DNA from: Streptomyces prunicolor NBRC 13075
Lineage (GTDB): Bacteria > Actinomycetota > Actinomycetes > Streptomycetales > Streptomycetaceae
Length of the DNA: 64,000 bases
Reading direction: 5' to 3'
NCBI RefSeq assembly: GCF_000367365.1
Contig: NZ_BARF01000039.1
Span: 22,395 to 86,394 of the forward strand
Within the stretch, counting starts at the first letter, position 1; each line of letters starts with the position of its first letter. The notes under the pieces were generated by a model, which searched no databases, was not told where the DNA came from, and was given only the letters and a program-made list of their open reading frames with translations. The position numbers and the translations under genes were made by a program. Of this stretch, positions 16,664 to 25,857 are shown one piece after another.

Positions 16664-18571
16664 TCAGCCGTGCTTGGCGCGGCTCGCGGAGCGACCGCGC
16701 TCCTTCTGGTCCAGGACGACCTTGCGGATCCGGACGGACTCCGGGGTCACCTCGACGCACTCGTCGTCGCGGCAGAACTCCAGGGACTGCTCCAGGGAGA
16801 GCTTGCGCGGCGGCACGATCGCCTCGAAGGAGTCGGCGGCGGCCGAGCGCATGTTGGTGAGCTTCTTCTCCTTGGTGATGTTCACGTCCATGTCGTCGGC
16901 GCGCGAGTTCTCGCCGACGATCATGCCCTCGTACACCTCGGTGCCGGGGTCGGTGAACAGCACACCGCGCTCCTGGAGGTTCGTCATCGCGAACGCGGTG
17001 ACGGCACCGGCGCGGTCGGCGACCAGCGAACCGTTGTTACGGGTCGTCAGCACACCGAACCACGGCTCGTGGCCCTCGTGGATGGAGTGGGCGATACCCG
17101 TGCCGCGCGTCCCGGTCAGGAACTCGGTACGGAAGCCGATGAGACCGCGGGACGGGACGACGAACTCCAGGCGGACCCAGCCCGAGCCGTGGTTGGACAT
17201 GTTGTCCATCCGGCCCTTGCGGACACCCATGAGCTGCGTGACCGCGCCCATGTGCTCCTCGGGCACGTCGATCGTCATGCGCTCGACCGGCTCGTGCACC
17301 TTGCCGTCGATGATCTGCGTGACGACCTGCGGCTTGCCGATGGTCAGCTCGAAGCCCTCACGGCGCATCTGCTCGACCAGGATGGCCAGCGCCAGCTCAC
17401 CGCGGCCCTGCACCTCCCAGGCGTCCGGGCGCTCGGTGTCGAGCACGCGCAGCGAGACGTTACCGACCAGCTCGCGGTCCAGGCGGTCCTTGACCTGACG
17501 GGCCGTCACCTTGCGGTCCTTGACGGCCGCCTTCGCGGAGGCGCCCTTGCCGGTGCCGCCGCGGCCGACCAGCGGCGAGGTGTTCGTACCGATGGTCATG
17601 GAGATCGCCGGCTCGTCGACCGTGATGAGCGGCAGCGCGATCGGGTTCTCGGGGTCGGCGAGGGTCTCGCCGATCATGATGTCCGGGATACCGGCCACGG
17701 CGCAGATGTCACCGGGGCCCGCCATCTCGGCCGGCTTGCGGGTGAGCGCCTCGGTCATCAGCAGCTCGGTGATGCGCACGTTGGACATGGTGCCGTCGCG
17801 CTTGATCCACGTGACGGTCTGGCCCTTGCGCAGCTCGCCCTGCTCGACGCGGAGCAGCGCGATACGGCCGAGGAAGTTGTCGGCGTCCAGGTTGGTGACA
17901 TGCGCCTGGAGCGGGGCGGCCTCGTCGAACTGCGGGGCCGGGACGTGCGACAGGATCGTGGTGAAGAAGGGCTCCAGGCTGTCGCTGTCCTGCGGGACCG
18001 TGCCGTTCTCGGGCTTGGTCAGCGAGGCGACACCGTCACGCGCACACGCGTAGACGATCGGGAACTCGATCTGCTCCTCGTCCGCGTCCAGGTCCAGGAA
18101 CAGGTCGTACGTCTCGTTGACGACCTCGTCGATCCGGGAGTCCGGGCGGTCCGTCTTGTTGATGCACAGGATGACGGGCAGGCGCTGCTGGAGCGCCTTG
18201 CGCAGCACGAAGCGGGTCTGGGGCAGCGGGCCCTCGGACGCGTCGACGAGCAGCACCACCGCGTCCACCATCGACAGACCGCGCTCGACCTCGCCACCGA
18301 AGTCGGCGTGGCCCGGGGTGTCGATGATGTTGATGGTGATGACGTCGCCGCCATCCTTCGGGTGGTACTTCACGGCCGTGTTCTTGGCCAGGATCGTGAT
18401 GCCCTTCTCACGCTCCAGATCGTTCGAGTCCATCATTCGGTCGTCGAGCGATTCGGCGGCGTGCGCGGCGAAGGCACCGGCCTGCTTCAGCATGGCGTCG
18501 ACGAGGGTCGTCTTCCCGTGGTCGACGTGGGCGACGATGGCGACGTTGCGGATGTCGTGGCGCGTGGCCAT
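16664..18571 (-). CDS. typA: Translational GTPase TypA/BipA
   Basis: Ribosome-associated translational GTPase of the TypA/BipA family, 635 residues, implicated in ribosome assembly and stress adaptation. ATG 18571 gives MATRHDIRNVAIVAHVDHGK, the family N-terminus; an in-frame start at 18652 would add an unrelated Arg-rich leader. G1 is AHVDHGKTT, G3 is DTPGHADF and G4 is NKTD, followed by elongation-factor-like domains 2, 3 and 5 and the BipA-specific C-terminal domain (GSGWVRLEFVVPSRGLIGFRTEFLT region within residues 500-530). It is transcribed alone, with a strong hairpin downstream. Confidence 0.97.
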   Translation of the reverse strand: MATRHDIRNVAIVAHVDHGKTTLVDAMLKQAGAFAAHAAESLDDRMMDSNDLEREKGITILAKNTAVKYHPKDGGDVITINIIDTPGHADFGGEVERGLSMVDAVVLLVDASEGPLPQTRFVLRKALQQRLPVILCINKTDRPDSRIDEVVNETYDLFLDLDADEEQIEFPIVYACARDGVASLTKPENGTVPQDSDSLEPFFTTILSHVPAPQFDEAAPLQAHVTNLDADNFLGRIALLRVEQGELRKGQTVTWIKRDGTMSNVRITELLMTEALTRKPAEMAGPGDICAVAGIPDIMIGETLADPENPIALPLITVDEPAISMTIGTNTSPLVGRGGTGKGASAKAAVKDRKVTARQVKDRLDRELVGNVSLRVLDTERPDAWEVQGRGELALAILVEQMRREGFELTIGKPQVVTQIIDGKVHEPVERMTIDVPEEHMGAVTQLMGVRKGRMDNMSNHGSGWVRLEFVVPSRGLIGFRTEFLTGTRGTGIAHSIHEGHEPWFGVLTTRNNGSLVADRAGAVTAFAMTNLQERGVLFTDPGTEVYEGMIVGENSRADDMDVNITKEKKLTNMRSAAADSFEAIVPPRKLSLEQSLEFCRDDECVEVTPESVRIRKVVLDQKERGRSASRAKHG

Positions 18572-18724
18572 ATTGCGGCGAACTCCCGGAGAGTGAGGAA
18601 GGCCTGCGCGTACGTCTGTGTTACGCGGACCCTGCCGGGCTGGACACGCCACGGCCTTACCCCATCGTACGTGGCGTACGGGGAAGGGGCCTCCGCAGGG
18701 CCTTACGGGCGGCGGCGGAACCGG

Positions 18725-19354
18725 TCAGGCGGGCCGGGCCGCCGGGGAACCGGCCGGGCACAGACGCAGGGCGGCGGTGTGCCCGGCGACGTCGTCCGAG
18801 GGCTCGGAGCAGGGTAGGAACCCCACACCGACCGTCTCCCAGGTCCGCACATGGCCCCGCACCGGCACGGTGTACCCGCAGGTATAAGTGAAATCGGCCT
18901 CGACCAGACTGATCGACCCCCAGGCGTAGTACGGGCCCTCCAGTTCCCCGGTGTCGGAGAAGAACTGCGACGTCTCGGGCCGCATCACCTCCGACGGGTC
19001 GGCCAGGGGATCGTCCACGTTCAGCCGGTCGCCCAGCGCCGTGATCACCCGAGCCGCGGGGACTCCCTTGGGCACATGCGACACGGCCACCCGGTAGACG
19101 GTGTCGTCGACGGGTTTGAGGGTCGACTCGTAGTGCTGGGTCCCCTTGGGGAAGGTGACCGGGTCCGCGAGCGCGGTCACCTCCTGCCAATGCCGGACAC
19201 CGGACCACCGGTACGTCCCGTGTGTGCAGATCGTGGCCGCCCCGGCGGCGGCCCGGCCGTCGTCGGTGGCTACGGCTCCGCAGCCTGCCGTCGCCAACAC
19301 CATCGCCGCGAGTGCGAAACCCACGGCCGACGTCCTTCGTGTTCCCCCGTACAT
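18725..19354 (-). CDS. Putative lipoprotein of unknown function
   Basis: A 209-residue exported protein I do not recognise. ATG 19354 (GGGG five bases upstream) is preferred; a GTG two codons earlier is possible. The signal peptide ends in LATAGC, a lipobox, so the mature protein should be lipid-anchored at Cys 25. The mature part has Cys residues in a TICTHGTYRW segment, in FTYTCGY and near FLPCSEP, suggesting disulfides, and no repeats or membrane helix. It lies downstream of a hairpin that ends the binding-protein gene at 19492, so it probably has its own promoter. Confidence 0.8.
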   Translation of the reverse strand: MYGGTRRTSAVGFALAAMVLATAGCGAVATDDGRAAAGAATICTHGTYRWSGVRHWQEVTALADPVTFPKGTQHYESTLKPVDDTVYRVAVSHVPKGVPAARVITALGDRLNVDDPLADPSEVMRPETSQFFSDTGELEGPYYAWGSISLVEADFTYTCGYTVPVRGHVRTWETVGVGFLPCSEPSDDVAGHTAALRLCPAGSPAARPA

Positions 19355-19404
19355 GGCCACCCCGTTGTCCTCTGCTGTTCTCGTCGTCCTCGTGAAAAGA
19401 GGAC

Positions 19405-19450
19405 GCCCGCTGTGATCAGGAGTGCGTCACTCTGACCGAGCACAGCGGGC
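19405..19450 (-). terminator. Terminator of the solitary binding-protein gene
   Basis: GCCCGCTGTG at 19405-19414 pairs with CACAGCGGGC at 19441-19450, and the enclosed bases form a second stem (TCAG-G-AGTG with CACT-C-TGA). On the minus strand it is followed by GTCCTCTTTTC, a short T-rich tract, 42 bases after the stop of the gene at 19492. Confidence 0.75.
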
Positions 19451-19491
19451 GGGGCAAGCGAGTTGAGGTGATTCTGAGGCTTCCGGCCGGG

Positions 19492-21681
19492 TCAGCTCCC
19501 GGACGACGGGCTCGGCGACACCTTCGCCCCCTTCTTCAGGAAGCCCATGTCCTCGTAGACCGGGGTCTGGAAGCCGAAGGAGCCGGCGTTGACGACGGTC
19601 CTGCGGGCGGCGGTGAGTTGCGGGCGCTGGTAGAGGGGGATCGAGCCGGCCGCCGCCCAGATGCGGGCGTCGGCCTTGCGGACCAGGGCGGCGGACTCGT
19701 CCTCGTCCAGGGTCGAGGCGGCCTGGTCGAAGAGCTGGTCGACCTGGTCGGTGCCGACGCGGGTGTAGTTCTGCTCGACGTTCAGGGAGCCGTCCGCGGC
19801 CGGGACCGGCTTGGCGAAGATCGGGCGGGCGTCGGTGGCCGGGAAGGCGGAGGCGGGCCAGGAGTAGAGGGCGAGGTCGTACTGGCCGGACGCGATGTGG
19901 TCCTTGAAGTAGCTGTCGTCGGAGACCTTGGTGATCTCCGTGCGGATGCCGACCTTCTCCAGCATCCGCGAGATGTTGTCGGCGACCGCGCTCAGCGACT
20001 CCGAGCCGGTGCCGGACGGGAGCACGAAGCGCAGGGTGAGCGGCTTGCCGTCCTTGGCGAGCACCCCGGTCTTCGCGCCGGCGGGGGCGGCCGTGCCCTT
20101 GGGGGCGTACGCGCCGGGCGCACCGCCCTGCTTCACCTTGCGGCCGTCGTACTGCTTGCCGTCGGCGAGGTGCTTGGAGCCCTCGTCACCGCCGTGCCCG
20201 GAAGCCTTGTCGTGCTTCTTGGTGTGGTCCTGCGGGTCCTTGTTGTCCTCGCCGACGATGTACTGCCCGTCGGAGCCGCCCTCGGACTCGGCCTCGTCGT
20301 CGGACTTCTTGCCCTTCTTGCCCGCGGCGCCGGCGGCCTTCTCGCCCTTGTCCTTGAGCGGTCCGCCGGGCACCCAGCCGGCGTCGGTGAGCAGCGCCTG
20401 CGCCTCCGTGGTGTCGTGGTCGCCGAGCGCGCCGCTGTTGTCGGCGTACGCGGCCTGCCCGGAGAGCGCGAGGTGGCTGCCGACCGGCACGGCGGGCAGG
20501 CCGAGCGGCGCGAGGACGACCTTCGCCAGCGCCGTACGGTCGAGCGCGCGGGCCACCGCGCGCCGGACGCGCTCGTCGGCGAGCGGGCCCTCGGAGCCGT
20601 TGAGGGCGAGCTGCGTGTAGGCGGGCTCGAAGGAGCGGCGGACGGTGAAGGCGCGCAACGCGTCCTGCCGGCGCAGGTACTTGGCGAGCGCCTTGCGCTG
20701 CTTCTTGCTGAGCTTCTTCTTCTGCCGGCTCTCGTTCTTGTTCTCGTCCTTGCTCGTGGGACTCGAACTCGCGCCCTGGAGCGGGGTGTTCGTGCCCTTC
20801 GCGCGGCCCGCGAGCGCGATACGGCTCGCGTCGGCGGGGTCGATCTCGGCCAGGTCGACCGTGCCGTCGGCGAGCGCGGCGGCCCGCTTGTCGAGCGGTA
20901 CGGCGTGCAGCACGATCTCGGAGAGCTTCGCGGGCCGGCCCCACCAGTGCGGGTTGCGGGCGAGGACGATCTCCTTGTCCTTGCGGTCGATCTTCTGCAC
21001 CCCGAAGGCGCCGGCGGTGACCTTCAGCTTGCGGCGCGCGCCGTCGTTGAAGGCGTCCGGGGTGCCCATGACGTCCTTGGGGTACAGCGGCGAGAACAGC
21101 GCCTTCCAGTCGGCGTACGGCCTGCTGAAAGTGACCTTGACCTCGAGGTTGTTGGCGCCGCGCTCGATCTTCTCGATGCGGTCGTAGCCGGCGTTGCGCG
21201 CGGTCCAGTACGCGGAGTCCTTGCCGGACAGGGCACGCCACTGGGCGGCGAAGTCGGCAGCGCCGATCTCGCGGCCGTCGCTCCACACGGCCCGCTGGTC
21301 GAGCTTGTAGAGGACGACCTGCTTGGGCTCGGTGTCGACGACCTTCGCGGACTCCAGGTAGTCGGCGTCCCGCTGCGGCCGGCCCTGCGCGTCGAGCCGG
21401 AACATCGCGGGCAGCACGGCCTGGGCGACGTGGGTGGTGGCGTCATCGGCGTCCGACTGGAACGTGTTGAGGGTCTCCGGTACGTCGTCCACGGCCCAGT
21501 TCAGGGTGCCGCCGTCGGCGACCAGGTCACGGCCGACCGGCGCGATGTCCTGTCCGGCGAGCGGCTTGCCGGACTCGTTGTCCGAGCTGCACGCCGCGAG
21601 GGTGGGCACCGCGAGCGCGCCCGCGGTGAGGAAGGCGACCGAGCGCATGACCGCGCGCAGTCTGACGCCGTCGTGGGACAT
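19492..21681 (-). CDS. Solitary family 5 substrate-binding lipoprotein with low-complexity insertions
   Basis: Opp-type binding protein of 729 residues, about 190 longer than usual. ATG 21681 lies 8 bases after GGAGG (a GTG one codon earlier is possible). The signal peptide ends in the lipobox LAAC near residue 31. The fold is interrupted twice by charged, repetitive insertions: a Lys/Arg/Asn/Ser-rich loop around residues 310-340 and a long Lys/Gly/Asp/His-rich stretch around residues 460-570. Sequence resuming after it (LTLRFVLPSGTGSESLS) is normal binding-protein sequence. No permease or ATPase genes adjoin it, so it may feed one of the importers at 3-15 kb or serve as a peptide sensor; both are inference. 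Confidence 0.9.
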   Translation of the reverse strand: MSHDGVRLRAVMRSVAFLTAGALAVPTLAACSSDNESGKPLAGQDIAPVGRDLVADGGTLNWAVDDVPETLNTFQSDADDATTHVAQAVLPAMFRLDAQGRPQRDADYLESAKVVDTEPKQVVLYKLDQRAVWSDGREIGAADFAAQWRALSGKDSAYWTARNAGYDRIEKIERGANNLEVKVTFSRPYADWKALFSPLYPKDVMGTPDAFNDGARRKLKVTAGAFGVQKIDRKDKEIVLARNPHWWGRPAKLSEIVLHAVPLDKRAAALADGTVDLAEIDPADASRIALAGRAKGTNTPLQGASSSPTSKDENKNESRQKKKLSKKQRKALAKYLRRQDALRAFTVRRSFEPAYTQLALNGSEGPLADERVRRAVARALDRTALAKVVLAPLGLPAVPVGSHLALSGQAAYADNSGALGDHDTTEAQALLTDAGWVPGGPLKDKGEKAAGAAGKKGKKSDDEAESEGGSDGQYIVGEDNKDPQDHTKKHDKASGHGGDEGSKHLADGKQYDGRKVKQGGAPGAYAPKGTAAPAGAKTGVLAKDGKPLTLRFVLPSGTGSESLSAVADNISRMLEKVGIRTEITKVSDDSYFKDHIASGQYDLALYSWPASAFPATDARPIFAKPVPAADGSLNVEQNYTRVGTDQVDQLFDQAASTLDEDESAALVRKADARIWAAAGSIPLYQRPQLTAARRTVVNAGSFGFQTPVYEDMGFLKKGAKVSPSPSSGS

Positions 21682-21973
21682 CACTGCTACCTCCGGTAAG
21701 CCGCGGGCTTCTGATCACTTTTGGGCGTATATGGAGCTGATCAGATCTTTGCGGCCACTGAAGAGGAAACGGTTCGGCCGTGAAAGGCGACACGGCGAGG
21801 GGCGCCGGGAAGCCCACCCGTGCGGCGCAATGTTCGAATCTGCCCCCGTACACACCAACGCACCCCGGCCAATCCGTGCACACCGCTTCCCACCGGCAGG
21901 TGTGACGCGCAACACTCGCAGGCGCATGAACGTTGCCGTCCAGGGCCGACGCCCACGGAAGCGAGGTCATGTC

Positions 21974-22264
21974 ATGTCCGTGCACGACGAACTGACGTCA
22001 GTCCAGCGCTGTCTCGACGACCTGTTCAGGTCGGTGGGGCGGCTGGAGAACCAATTCGGCAGCGGCGGCCTGGAAATGCGCAGGGTCAAGGCCGACGCCG
22101 ACCGGCTGCGCGAGAGCGTCGCGCTGCTGCGCGACGCCGCACCAGGGATCGAGCGCCCCCGGCGCCCCGATCTCGTCTCCATCCCCGACACCCCCTACGA
22201 CAACACCCTGTGGACGGACTCGGACGACGAAGGACTCGGCGCCCACGACCGCCACGCACCCTGA
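21974..22264 (+). CDS. Small helical protein upstream of succinate dehydrogenase genes
   Basis: A 96-residue soluble protein without recognised domain. ATG 21974 has GAGG seven bases upstream. Residues 1-60 (DDLFRSVGRLENQFGSGGLEMRRVKADADRL region) form predicted coiled-coil helices, followed by a Pro-rich, acidic tail (TPYDNTLWTDSDDEG). It ends 18 bases before the Sdh membrane-subunit start on the same strand and is probably cotranscribed with it. There is no known small Sdh subunit I can equate it with. Confidence 0.7.
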   Translation: MSVHDELTSVQRCLDDLFRSVGRLENQFGSGGLEMRRVKADADRLRESVALLRDAAPGIERPRRPDLVSIPDTPYDNTLWTDSDDEGLGAHDRHAP

Positions 22265-22282
22265 ACCGACCGGAGTCCTGAC

Positions 22283-23104
22283 TTGGCCACTGGTACGGAA
22301 CCCCAACCGAAGAGCGGCGGCGTACACACCGGTACGCGCGCCGCGATCGCCGCCCCGCATCTGCGGACCGACCGCTGGTGGCTGGCCCCGGCCGGCACCG
22401 CCGCCGGACTGCTGGCCTTCATCGTCTACTCGACGTGGCGGGCCTTCGCGGACTCGAACTACTACGCGGCGCCCTATGTCTCGCCGTTCTACTCGCCCTG
22501 TCTGGCCGACCGGTGCAGAACCATGCACGCGGGCCCGAACGCCGACCTCTTCGGGAGCTGGTGGGGCATCTCCCCCGCGATCATCATCCTGATCTTCCCG
22601 CTCGGCTTCCGCCTGACCTGCTACTACTACCGCAAGGCCTACTACCGCGGCTTCTGGGCCTCGCCCCCGGCCTGCGCGGTGGCCGAGCCGCACAAGAAGT
22701 ACAGCGGCGAGACCCGCTTCCCGCTGATCCTGCAGAACGTCCACCGGTACTTCTTCTACGCGGCGCTCCTGGTGGCGGGCACGCTGACGTACGACACCGT
22801 GCTGACCTTCCGCGACGAGCACTACCACTGGGGCCACATGGGCCTCGGCACCCTCGTCTTCCTGGCCAACATCGTGCTGATCTGGGCGTACACCCTGTCC
22901 TGCCACTCCTGCCGGCACATCGTCGGCGGCAAGCTCAAGCACTTCTCCAAGCATCCCGTGCGCTACAAGGCCTGGAAGTTCGTCGGGAAACTGAACAACC
23001 GTCATATGCAGCTCGCCTGGGCGTCGTTGATCAGCGTGGCGGCTGCCGACTTCTACGTGTACCTGGTCGCCTCCGGAGCCTTCAATGATCCGCGCTTCTT
23101 TTAG
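22283..23104 (+). CDS. sdhC: Succinate dehydrogenase membrane anchor subunit, actinobacterial Sdh1 type
   Basis: Integral membrane subunit of 273 residues, first of a three-gene Sdh/Frd operon. The start is TTG 22283 with GGAG seven bases upstream. About five membrane segments are visible (for example 33-52, 97-115, 155-175, 187-205, 243-263). The size equals that I recall for the mycobacterial Sdh1 anchor Rv0249c, and the gene order (anchor, flavoprotein, iron-sulfur) matches Rv0249c-Rv0247c. The segment CHSCRH at 207-212 after a membrane helix and Cys 73/Cys 78 in SPCLADRC are candidate metal or Fe-S ligands. It would pass electrons from succinate to the quinone pool. Confidence 0.88.
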   Translation: MATGTEPQPKSGGVHTGTRAAIAAPHLRTDRWWLAPAGTAAGLLAFIVYSTWRAFADSNYYAAPYVSPFYSPCLADRCRTMHAGPNADLFGSWWGISPAIIILIFPLGFRLTCYYYRKAYYRGFWASPPACAVAEPHKKYSGETRFPLILQNVHRYFFYAALLVAGTLTYDTVLTFRDEHYHWGHMGLGTLVFLANIVLIWAYTLSCHSCRHIVGGKLKHFSKHPVRYKAWKFVGKLNNRHMQLAWASLISVAAADFYVYLVASGAFNDPRFF

Positions 23105-23122
23105 ATTGGCAGGGGCTTTCTG

Positions 23123-25090
23123 ATGTCCGTGGTCGAGCGACAGGAGTGGGACGTCGTCGTGGTCGGTGCCGGTGGCGCGGGCCTCCGGGCCGCCATCGAG
23201 GCGCGCGAGCGCGGTGCCCGTACGGCGGTGATCTGCAAGTCGCTGTTCGGCAAGGCCCACACGGTGATGGCCGAGGGCGGCATCGCGGCGGCGATGGGCA
23301 ACGTCAACTCCCACGACAGCTGGCAGGTCCACTTCCGCGACACCCTGCGCGGCGGCAAGTTCCTCAACCAGTGGCGCATGTCGGAGCTGCACGCGAAGGA
23401 AGCCCCGGACCGGGTATGGGAGTTGGAGACCTGGGGCGCCCTCTTCGACCGCACGAAGGACGGCCGGATCTCGCAGCGCAACTTCGGCGGCCACGAGTAC
23501 CCGCGCCTCGCGCACGTCGGCGACCGTACGGGACTTGAGCTGATCCGCACGCTCCAGCAGAAGATCGTGTCGCTCCAGCAGGAGGACTACAAGGAGACCG
23601 GAGACTACGAGTCCCGCCTGAAGGTCTATCAGGAGTGCACCGTCACAAGGGTGTTGAAGGACACTGCATCCATTAGCGGCTCCGCCGCGGGCCGGGTCTC
23701 CGGTGTCTTCGCCTACGAGCGCGAGACCGGCCGTTTCATGGTCCTCGAAGCCCCCTCCGTGGTGATCGCGACCGGCGGGATCGGCAAGTCCTTCAAGGTG
23801 ACGTCGAATTCCTGGGAGTACACGGGCGACGGCCACGCGCTGGCGCTGCTGGCGGGCGCACCCCTCCTCAACATGGAGTTCGTGCAGTTCCACCCCACGG
23901 GCATGGTCTGGCCGCCGTCCGTGAAGGGCATCCTCGTCACCGAGTCGGTGCGCGGTGACGGCGGGGTGCTGCGCAACTCCGAGAACAAGCGGTTCATGTT
24001 CGACTACATCCCCGACGTCTTCAAGGAGAAGTACGCCGAGTCGGAGGCCGAGGGCGACCGCTGGTACGAGGACCCCGACAACAACCGCCGTCCCCCCGAA
24101 CTGCTCCCCCGCGACGAGGTCGCCCGCGCCATCAACTCCGAAGTGAAGGCGGGCCGCGGCTCACCGCACGGCGGGGTCTTCCTGGACGTGTCGACGCGGA
24201 TGCCGGCGGAGGTGATCCGGCGCCGACTCCCGTCCATGTACCACCAGTTCAAGGAGTTGGCCGACGTCGACATCACGGCCGAGGCGATGGAGGTCGGGCC
24301 GACCTGTCACTACGTGATGGGCGGCATCGCGGTCGAGTCGGACACGGCGGCGGCACGCGGGGTCGAGGGGCTGTTCGCGGCCGGTGAGGTGGCCGGCGGC
24401 ATGCACGGCTCCAACCGGCTCGGCGGCAACTCCCTGTCCGACCTGCTGGTGTTCGGCCGCCGGGCGGGCTGGCACGCGGCCGACCACGCGGCCGACCTGG
24501 CGGAGAGCCGCCCGCTGGTGGACGACACGGAGGTCGACCTGGCGGCGGCGGAGGCACTGCGCCCCTTCTCGGCGGAGGGCCCCGAACCCGGCCAGGAGAA
24601 CGGCCGTACCCCCGAGAACCCGTACACCCTCCACCAGGAACTCCAGCAGACCATGAACGACCTCGTCGGCATCATCCGCCGCGAGGGCGAGATGGAACGG
24701 GCGCTGGAGAAGCTGGCGGATCTTCGGGTACGGGCCCGCAGGGCGGGAGTTGAAGGTCACCGGCAGTTCAACCCCGGCTGGCATCTCGCCCTGGATCTGC
24801 GGAACATGCTGCTGGTCAGCGAGTGCGTGGCGCGGGCCGCGCTGGAACGCACCGAGTCGCGGGGCGGACACACCCGCGAGGACCACCCCGGCATGAACCG
24901 CGACTGGCGCCGCATCAACCTGATCTGCCAACTGACCGATCCCAACGGCGGGTTGGCGGCGGCGGACCCGGTATCCGGCCAGATCTCCCTGACCCGCGAG
25001 ACCACCGACCCCATCCGCGCCGACCTGCTCGCCCTCTTCGAGAAGGAAGAGCTGGTCAAGTACCTCGCCGAAGAGGAGCTGTACGAGTGA
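23123..25090 (+). CDS. sdhA: Succinate dehydrogenase/fumarate reductase flavoprotein subunit
   Basis: Catalytic FAD subunit of 655 residues that oxidises succinate to fumarate. ATG 23123 follows AGGGG. The Rossmann motif VVVGAGGAGLRAA is near residues 12-25, and AHTVMAEGG near residue 46-54 carries the His that binds FAD covalently in this family. Substrate-site markers include QFHPTG, the TESVRGDGG capping segment, HYVMGG and HGSNRLGGNSL. Length and the Lys-Tyr-Leu-Ala-Glu-Glu C-terminus fit the actinobacterial Sdh1 group. The stop overlaps the GTG of sdhB (GTGA). Confidence 0.96.
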   Translation: MSVVERQEWDVVVVGAGGAGLRAAIEARERGARTAVICKSLFGKAHTVMAEGGIAAAMGNVNSHDSWQVHFRDTLRGGKFLNQWRMSELHAKEAPDRVWELETWGALFDRTKDGRISQRNFGGHEYPRLAHVGDRTGLELIRTLQQKIVSLQQEDYKETGDYESRLKVYQECTVTRVLKDTASISGSAAGRVSGVFAYERETGRFMVLEAPSVVIATGGIGKSFKVTSNSWEYTGDGHALALLAGAPLLNMEFVQFHPTGMVWPPSVKGILVTESVRGDGGVLRNSENKRFMFDYIPDVFKEKYAESEAEGDRWYEDPDNNRRPPELLPRDEVARAINSEVKAGRGSPHGGVFLDVSTRMPAEVIRRRLPSMYHQFKELADVDITAEAMEVGPTCHYVMGGIAVESDTAAARGVEGLFAAGEVAGGMHGSNRLGGNSLSDLLVFGRRAGWHAADHAADLAESRPLVDDTEVDLAAAEALRPFSAEGPEPGQENGRTPENPYTLHQELQQTMNDLVGIIRREGEMERALEKLADLRVRARRAGVEGHRQFNPGWHLALDLRNMLLVSECVARAALERTESRGGHTREDHPGMNRDWRRINLICQLTDPNGGLAAADPVSGQISLTRETTDPIRADLLALFEKEELVKYLAEEELYE

Positions 25091-25857
25091 GCAGCTACGA
25101 GGCCCGTTTCAAGGTGTGGCGGGGGGACGTCAAGGGCGGCGACCTTGAGGACTTCAAGGTCGAGGTCAACGACGGCGAGGTGATCCTGGACATCATCCAC
25201 CGCATCCAGGCAACCCAGGCCTCCGACCTCGCCGTGCGCTGGAACTGCAAGGCGGGCAAGTGCGGTTCGTGCTCGGCGGAGGTCAACGGCCGCCCCCGAC
25301 TGATGTGCATGACCCGCATGTCGGTGTTCACCCGCGAGGAGACGATCACGGTCACCCCGCTCCGCGCCTTCCCCGTGGTCCGCGACCTGGTCACGGACGT
25401 CGGCTTCAACTACCAGAAGGCCAGGGAGATTCCGTCGTTCGTACCGCCGGAGGGGGTCGCGGCCGGCGAGTACCGGATGATGCAGGAGGACGTCGACCGC
25501 TCGCAGGAGTTCCGCAAGTGCATCGAGTGCTTCCTGTGCCAGGACACCTGCCATGTCGTCCGCGACCACGAGGAGAACAAGACGGCGTTCGCCGGCCCCC
25601 GATTCCTCATGCGGGTCGCGGAGTTGGACATGCACCCGCTGGACGCGGCGGCGGACTCCGGCCTGGACCGCAAGAAGACCGCCCAGGACGAACACGGCCT
25701 CGGCTACTGCAACATCACCAAGTGCTGCAGCGAGGTCTGCCCCGAGGGCATCCACATCACGGACAACGCGCTGATTCCCTTGAAGGAACGGGCGGTTGAC
25801 CGGAAGTACGACCCGCTGGTGTGGCTGGGGTCGAAGATCGGGAGGCGTTCTTCGTAG
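25087..25857 (+). CDS. sdhB: Succinate dehydrogenase/fumarate reductase iron-sulfur subunit
   Basis: Electron-transfer subunit of 256 residues, starting at a GTG that overlaps the sdhA stop. The plant-ferredoxin-type 2Fe-2S ligands are in CKAGKCGSC with the fourth in PRLMC near residues 54-76. Two further clusters are coordinated by CIECFLCQDTC and by CNITKCCSEVCPEG in the C-terminal half. The stop codon lies inside the first copy of a 21-bp tandem repeat, so the final residues (GRRSS) may have been changed by repeat expansion. Confidence 0.96.
   Translation: MSSYEARFKVWRGDVKGGDLEDFKVEVNDGEVILDIIHRIQATQASDLAVRWNCKAGKCGSCSAEVNGRPRLMCMTRMSVFTREETITVTPLRAFPVVRDLVTDVGFNYQKAREIPSFVPPEGVAAGEYRMMQEDVDRSQEFRKCIECFLCQDTCHVVRDHEENKTAFAGPRFLMRVAELDMHPLDAAADSGLDRKKTAQDEHGLGYCNITKCCSEVCPEGIHITDNALIPLKERAVDRKYDPLVWLGSKIGRRSS

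Noticed and set aside
16589..18817. Long open frame on the + strand opposite typA, and similar long antisense frames at 2870-4729, 28671-29170 and 62141-63760
   Set aside because: High-GC antisense shadows: compositionally Arg/Gly/Val/Asp-rich, no family resemblance, no ribosome sites, and the opposite strand is a clear gene.
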